From: an uncultured Lachnospiraceae bacterium
GTDB lineage: Bacteria; Bacillota; Clostridia; Lachnospirales; Lachnospiraceae
Reading direction: 5' to 3'
Assembly: GCA_937916415.1 (NCBI GenBank)
Contig: CALGGH010000118.1
Location: 1 to 9,603 of the forward strand
Length of the DNA: 9,603 nucleotides
The notes beneath the pieces are model-generated. The model saw only the letters and a program-made list of their open reading frames with translations. It ran no database searches and was not told the DNA's origin. The translations under genes were made by a program, and so were the position numbers. The first letter of the stretch is position 1; each line of letters begins with the position of its first letter. Positions 6,715-9,603 of the stretch are shown one piece after another.

Positions 6715-7482
6715 TTAATCATGGATCCTGATGCCGTCCGTCAGATCGTTCACGATCTCACCTGCCATGATGAGCCCGACGACCGACGGCACGAAAGCCA
6801 CAGATCCCGGTATGCTCCGTCTCACGGTGCGCTCACGCGCATCGGGCGGGCAAATGCCGTCCGTACCGCTGCTGACTGATTCAGCCCCAAAGGGACGCAC
6901 GGGCTTTTCCTTAGAGTATACCACTTTCAGCGAGTCTATGCCCCTTTTTCTGCACTCATGCCGCATGACCCTGGCCAGGGGACATACGCTGGTTTCATAC
7001 ACGTCCGCCACTTCAAAGGCCGTCGGATCCGTCTTGTTGCCGGCACCCATGGACGAAATGACCGGCACGCCCGCCTTTTGGGCATTCTCTATGATGGTCA
7101 GCTTGCCCGTGACCGTGTCTATGGCGTCAACCACGTAATCATAATCGCGAAAATCAAACTGATCCTGAGTCTCCGGCAGATAAAAGGTCTGATGGATCCT
7201 GACTATGCATTCCGGATTGACGTCCCTTACGCGCTCCGCGGCAACCTCAACCTTATGCCGTCCGACCGTGGACCTGAGCGCTATTATCTGTCTGTTCAAG
7301 TTAGATAGGCATACCCTGTCGTCATCGATCAGGTCCAGGGCTCCGATCCCGCTCCTGGCCAGGGCTTCCACCGTATATCCGCCGACGCCGCCTATCCCGA
7401 ATACTGCCACCCTGGATCCGGCGAGCTTATTCATGGCGGCTTCACCATATAACAATTGTGTTCTTGTGAATTGATCAAGCAT
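6715..7482 (-). CDS. tcdA: tRNA threonylcarbamoyladenosine dehydratase (E1-like)
   Basis: This 255-residue ThiF/MoeB/HesA-family protein matches TcdA (formerly CsdL/YgdL). TcdA uses ATP to cyclise t6A at position 37 of ANN-decoding tRNAs into ct6A, which improves decoding. The start MLDQFTRTQLLYGEAAM is the family's typical opening. The nucleotide-binding loop is VFGIGGVGGY (27-36), followed by LIDDDRV (51-57), NLNRQ (61-65) and VVDAIDTVTGK (117-127). The Cys of SVCPLARVMR (about 165-174) lies in the region characteristic of TcdA, and the C-terminal membrane-associating segment SVAFVPSVVGLIMAGEIV (227-244) is also typical. MoeB and ThiF themselves are less likely because the C-terminal layout differs. 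The first ATG is supported by the conserved N terminus but has no Shine-Dalgarno in front. The gene stands between a terminator and the metallochaperone operon, and could be a single transcript or read into that operon. Confidence 0.9.
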   Translation of the reverse strand: MLDQFTRTQLLYGEAAMNKLAGSRVAVFGIGGVGGYTVEALARSGIGALDLIDDDRVCLSNLNRQIIALRSTVGRHKVEVAAERVRDVNPECIVRIHQTFYLPETQDQFDFRDYDYVVDAIDTVTGKLTIIENAQKAGVPVISSMGAGNKTDPTAFEVADVYETSVCPLARVMRHECRKRGIDSLKVVYSKEKPVRPFGAESVSSGTDGICPPDARERTVRRSIPGSVAFVPSVVGLIMAGEIVNDLTDGIRIHD

Positions 7483-7489
7483 AAGAAAT

Positions 7490-7495
7490 ATATTA
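7490..7495 (-). promoter_or_regulatory. candidate -10 box for tcdA, possible leaderless start
   Basis: On the minus strand TAATAT is followed by 7 nt and then the tcdA ATG, so transcription could begin on or next to the A of the start codon. There is no AGGAGG-like site between this box and the ATG. A 17-nt spacer would put the -35 inside the preceding terminator stem, where the match to TTGACA is poor. The AT-rich stretch may equally be only the terminator's tail. Confidence 0.25.
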
Positions 7496-7499
7496 ACAC

Positions 7500-7539
7500 A
7501 AAAAGATTTCTCCGACCACAGTCACGGGCCGGAGAAATC
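7500..7539 (-). terminator. intrinsic terminator of the sugar transporter operon
   Basis: The arms GATTTCTCCG (7505-7514) and CGGAGAAATC (7530-7539) form a perfect 10-bp stem around a 15-nt loop. On the minus strand the stem is followed at once by TTTTT (7504-7500) and then GTGTT. It begins 27 nt after the solute-binding protein stop, which is where a transporter operon terminator is expected. The run of U is on the minus strand side only, so it acts in that direction. Confidence 0.85.
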
Positions 7540-7566
7540 ATGATCATCTACGTAATGGCCAAATTC

Positions 7567-9243
7567 TTACTGCTCCAGGGCTTTCAGGTACCTGTTATAC
7601 TGCGTCTGTCTTACTTCCGTCACTTCATCGAGGTTCATGGACTTAAGGTCCTCCACGTACCGGTCAAACTCGGTGTCCAGGTCCATGGTTCCGGTGATGA
7701 ATCCCGTGGAACTCTCGTCAACCTTGGTCTGAATGTCGGTCATGTAGAGGTTCACGGTATCGCTTTCCTCGCTGGTGGCGTAGATCTCGGGCCAGGGATG
7801 CCTGATGTACTGACGCAGCTGCCTGTTGATCTCCGCATGCCAGTCAGCGACCAGTATGTCAGTTGCTTCCACGGACTGGAAGGCCGGCATCACGAACGCG
7901 GGGTTGATGCCGAACTGCTGCAGCCAGTCGTTGTCGAGTCCATTTTCGGTATAGGACTTGGTACCGTCGGCGTTCACAACGTAGCTCTCTCCCTCCAGTC
8001 CCCACTGATACATTTCCTGGCAGTGCTCGCTCATGGCATAATCCAGGAATTTGACGGCCAGCTCGATCTGTGACGACTTGGTGCTCACGCCGAACATGCC
8101 GCCCAGGGAATTACGTCCCACGTAGAATCCCTTGCTGTTTCCCGAAAGCGGGGCCACTCCGACGAATGCGGTGGCAGCGGTTCCGTCATAATACGGCAGC
8201 ACGTTGGAATACATCATGGACATGGCCCAGCTGAAGTCATACGCAACTCCGGTCAGGTCGTTTGAGATGCGCTCGATGACCTTGTCCCTGTCCAGTGAGG
8301 TAAACTCTACTTCAAGCAGTCCGTCCTCATAGAGACCGTGCAGGAATTCAAGGTATTTTTTGTAATTCTCGGAATCGGCGTACGCGTAGGTCACGTTGCC
8401 GGCATCGTCAGCCTGAAATCCGCTCACCAGGTCAAGTCCGAACGCGGGGCCGAACATGTAGGGCAAAAAGTCCGCCATGATGCTCATGGGTATCTCATCG
8501 GATGAGTCTCCATTGCCGTTCATGTCGTTGTCGCGGTAATATTTCAGCATCTCCACGAAGTCATCCAGATTGTCGGGAGCGGTGATCCCCGCCTTGTCAA
8601 GCCAGACCTGATTATACATCAGGCAAGGCTGGTAATCATCAGCGACGTTGGTGCCGGGCACGTAATATATGTGCCCGTCCTCGGCAGTCAGCTCGGCCTT
8701 TTCGATCGGGTTTTCCGACAGCCACCTGGCATAATTGGGCATGTAGTCAAAGAACTCGTCAAGCGGCACGAACAGTCCTGACTTGATGTATACCTGGTTG
8801 GGATCCATGTCAGGGATCTTGATGACGTCGGCATCCGTCTCGCCCGAGCTGATGAGCGGCGTGGCGGCATCCTCGTAGCTGTTGTAGTCGATGAGCGCCC
8901 AGTCCGGCTCGACTCCTGCTTCCTCAAACACCTTGAGCACGATGGGCGCCTTGGTGATGTCCACGTTGGAATAATTGGACGTCTGGGCCAGGATCTTGAT
9001 CGATCCTCCCTCCTCGGTGATGGGAGCCTCGCCGGTGTACGTATATCCGGATGAATCCTCAACTACCGTAGCGTTCTCAATGGCGCTGTCCACCTTTTTG
9101 GTATTGGCCAGCGCGGCGGTTCCGCTTGCCTCCGTTGCCGCTTCACCGGACTCATCGGCCGGCCCGCTTCCCTGTCCGCAGCCTGCCAGCAGTCCTATCG
9201 CCATGACTGACGAAAGCACAACTGATAACACTCTCTTTTTCAT
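7567..9243 (-). CDS. lipoprotein solute-binding protein of a carbohydrate ABC importer
   Basis: This 558-residue family 1 extracellular solute-binding protein of the LplA/LipO group captures a sugar or oligosaccharide outside the membrane and delivers it to the permeases. Residues 1-22 are a lipoprotein signal (MKKR, hydrophobic core, LLAGC with lipidated Cys22), followed by a Gly/Ser/Glu/Ala-rich linker to about 45. The mature domain includes SIKILAQTSNY (81-91) at the first strand, an Asp/Asn-rich loop DNDMNGNGDSSDEIP (238-252) resembling an EF-hand calcium loop, and helical C-terminal segments. The size, above 500 residues, is typical of this group. The start at 9243 is chosen because the signal peptide and an AGGAGGG with 6-nt spacing both point to it; the in-frame ATG at 9294 would add 17 charged residues before the signal. 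It follows the permease gene by 111 bp and is the last gene before a terminator. The ligand cannot be told from sequence. Confidence 0.93.
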   Translation of the reverse strand: MKKRVLSVVLSSVMAIGLLAGCGQGSGPADESGEAATEASGTAALANTKKVDSAIENATVVEDSSGYTYTGEAPITEEGGSIKILAQTSNYSNVDITKAPIVLKVFEEAGVEPDWALIDYNSYEDAATPLISSGETDADVIKIPDMDPNQVYIKSGLFVPLDEFFDYMPNYARWLSENPIEKAELTAEDGHIYYVPGTNVADDYQPCLMYNQVWLDKAGITAPDNLDDFVEMLKYYRDNDMNGNGDSSDEIPMSIMADFLPYMFGPAFGLDLVSGFQADDAGNVTYAYADSENYKKYLEFLHGLYEDGLLEVEFTSLDRDKVIERISNDLTGVAYDFSWAMSMMYSNVLPYYDGTAATAFVGVAPLSGNSKGFYVGRNSLGGMFGVSTKSSQIELAVKFLDYAMSEHCQEMYQWGLEGESYVVNADGTKSYTENGLDNDWLQQFGINPAFVMPAFQSVEATDILVADWHAEINRQLRQYIRHPWPEIYATSEESDTVNLYMTDIQTKVDESSTGFITGTMDLDTEFDRYVEDLKSMNLDEVTEVRQTQYNRYLKALEQ

Positions 9244-9249
9244 TTCAGT

Positions 9250-9256
9250 CCCTCCT
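9250..9256 (-). promoter_or_regulatory. ribosome binding site fixing the solute-binding protein start
   Basis: AGGAGGG on the minus strand sits 6 nt before the ATG at 9243. It decides between this start and the in-frame ATG at 9294. Confidence 0.85.
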
Positions 9257-9269
9257 GTATATATATCAT

Positions 9270-9319
9270 CCCGGCCACCGCGGCCCGGACGCATATACCT
9301 GTCTGACGTTTATGTCCGG
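9270..9319 (-). repeat. overlapping inverted repeats in the solute-binding protein leader
   Basis: CCGGAC (9285-9290) pairs with GTCCGG (9314-9319) across a 23-nt loop. GGCC (9273-9276) pairs with GGCC (9282-9285) across 5 nt, extended by two more C-G pairs after a mismatch. The two stems share bases around 9285-9288 and cannot form together. They lie between the permease stop and the ribosome site. This may be an intercistronic stabilising hairpin; no T-run follows, so termination is unlikely. Confidence 0.4.
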
Positions 9320-9330
9320 TTCTCCGACCC

Positions 9331-9372
9331 TTCACGGATCCTTTATTTCCGGATTCATCCTTTCACGGATCC
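9331..9372. repeat. 11-bp direct repeat at the permease 3' end
   Basis: TTCACGGATCC occurs at 9331-9341 and again at 9362-9372, 31 bp apart. The second copy encodes the last residues of the permease (GSVK); the first lies just past its stop codon. It looks like a short tandem duplication of the gene's end, or chance. Confidence 0.6.
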
Positions 9373-9603
9373 CAGCATCGTGCCCTGCACCAGGTACTTC
9401 TGCACCAGGGGTACGACGAGCATGATCGGCACTACCGACACCACTATGCATACGTAACGGATCTGTATGGTTGACTGGCTCAGCGCTCCCATGTTGATGT
9501 TGGTGGTCTGAGTGATCTCCATGGATGCCTGCAGCAGTATCCTGCGCAGAAAGACCTGGAGAGGTTCCTTGTCCGGCTTGCTGTAATCGTGCGATGATAC
9601 GTT
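9355..9603 (-). CDS. carbohydrate ABC transporter permease, C-terminal part
   Basis: This is the last 82 residues of an inner-membrane permease of the LplC/YtcP type, cut by the right edge. The frame runs from the edge to a TGA at 9357-9355. The fragment shows a loop (NVSSHDYSKPDKEPLQ), a conserved LRRILLQ segment, a final membrane span (YVCIVVSVVPIMLVVP) and the tail PLVQKYLVQGTMLGSVKG. That tail is the typical ending of this group, where a Q-K-Y/F segment leads to a GxxxGxxKG terminus. The EAA loop that contacts the ATPase would lie outside the window. It pairs with the solute-binding protein gene downstream; a second LplB-type permease is expected further to the right. ATPases for such importers are commonly encoded elsewhere and shared. 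Confidence 0.9.
   Translation of the reverse strand, partial: NVSSHDYSKPDKEPLQVFLRRILLQASMEITQTTNINMGALSQSTIQIRYVCIVVSVVPIMLVVPLVQKYLVQGTMLGSVKG

Noticed and set aside
7456..8073. Plus-strand open frame of 205 codons crossing the terminator
   Set aside because: It runs opposite the binding protein and tcdA start with no ribosome site or family motif, and it covers an intrinsic terminator stem.
9244..9294. Upstream ATG at 9294 for the solute-binding protein
   Set aside because: It would put 17 charged and glycine-rich residues before a perfect lipoprotein signal, and the AGGAGGG fits the ATG at 9243.
9331..9372. CRISPR or tandem repeat array
   Set aside because: Only two copies of 11 bp are present, and one is coding.

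Overview
The window looks like chromosomal DNA from a Gram-positive anaerobe of the Clostridia, most likely Lachnospiraceae or a close relative. This is inferred from the style of the genes: an LplA/LplC-type sugar importer with an LLAGC lipoprotein signal, AGGAGG-type ribosome binding sites, a GH13 oligo-1,6-glucosidase-type enzyme, and a large membrane hybrid histidine kinase with an added HPt domain. GC content is moderate, roughly half by eye. All recognisable genes lie on the minus strand, so transcription runs from high to low coordinates. I saw no RNA genes, CRISPR array, insertion sequence or phage gene.

Right end (about 7500-9603): the 3' end of a carbohydrate ABC transporter. The C-terminal 82 residues of an LplC/YtcP-type permease enter from the right edge. 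After a 111-bp leader with inverted repeats comes a complete lipoprotein solute-binding protein gene. This unit closes with a good intrinsic terminator at about 7500-7539.

Middle (6715-7482): a stand-alone E1-like gene, tcdA, for tRNA threonylcarbamoyladenosine dehydratase. Its start follows the terminator almost directly and has no visible Shine-Dalgarno sequence.

Left and largest part (1-6626): a tightly packed five-gene operon, possibly six. In transcription order it holds a small HMA metallochaperone, a GT4 glycosyltransferase, a GH13 alpha-glucosidase, a diacylglycerol-kinase-fold protein, and a hybrid histidine kinase carrying kinase, receiver and HPt domains. A possible further gene starts with GTG at position 58 and runs off the left edge. 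Adjacent genes overlap by 4 bp (ATGA), overlap by 8 bp, are separated by 14 bp, and overlap by 4 bp, which points to co-translation.

The most unusual element is the kinase-fold protein. Its fold landmarks are recognisable, but all three signature motifs of the family are replaced (GGDGT by GNTTS, GTGND by EEPVQ, DGE by NGQ), so it is probably a pseudokinase or a lipid-binding subunit. With a glycosyltransferase on one side and a sensor kinase on the other, the operon could be a cell-envelope glycolipid or glucan module with its own phosphorelay sensor. That system-level role is inference; the individual family assignments are firm except where stated.
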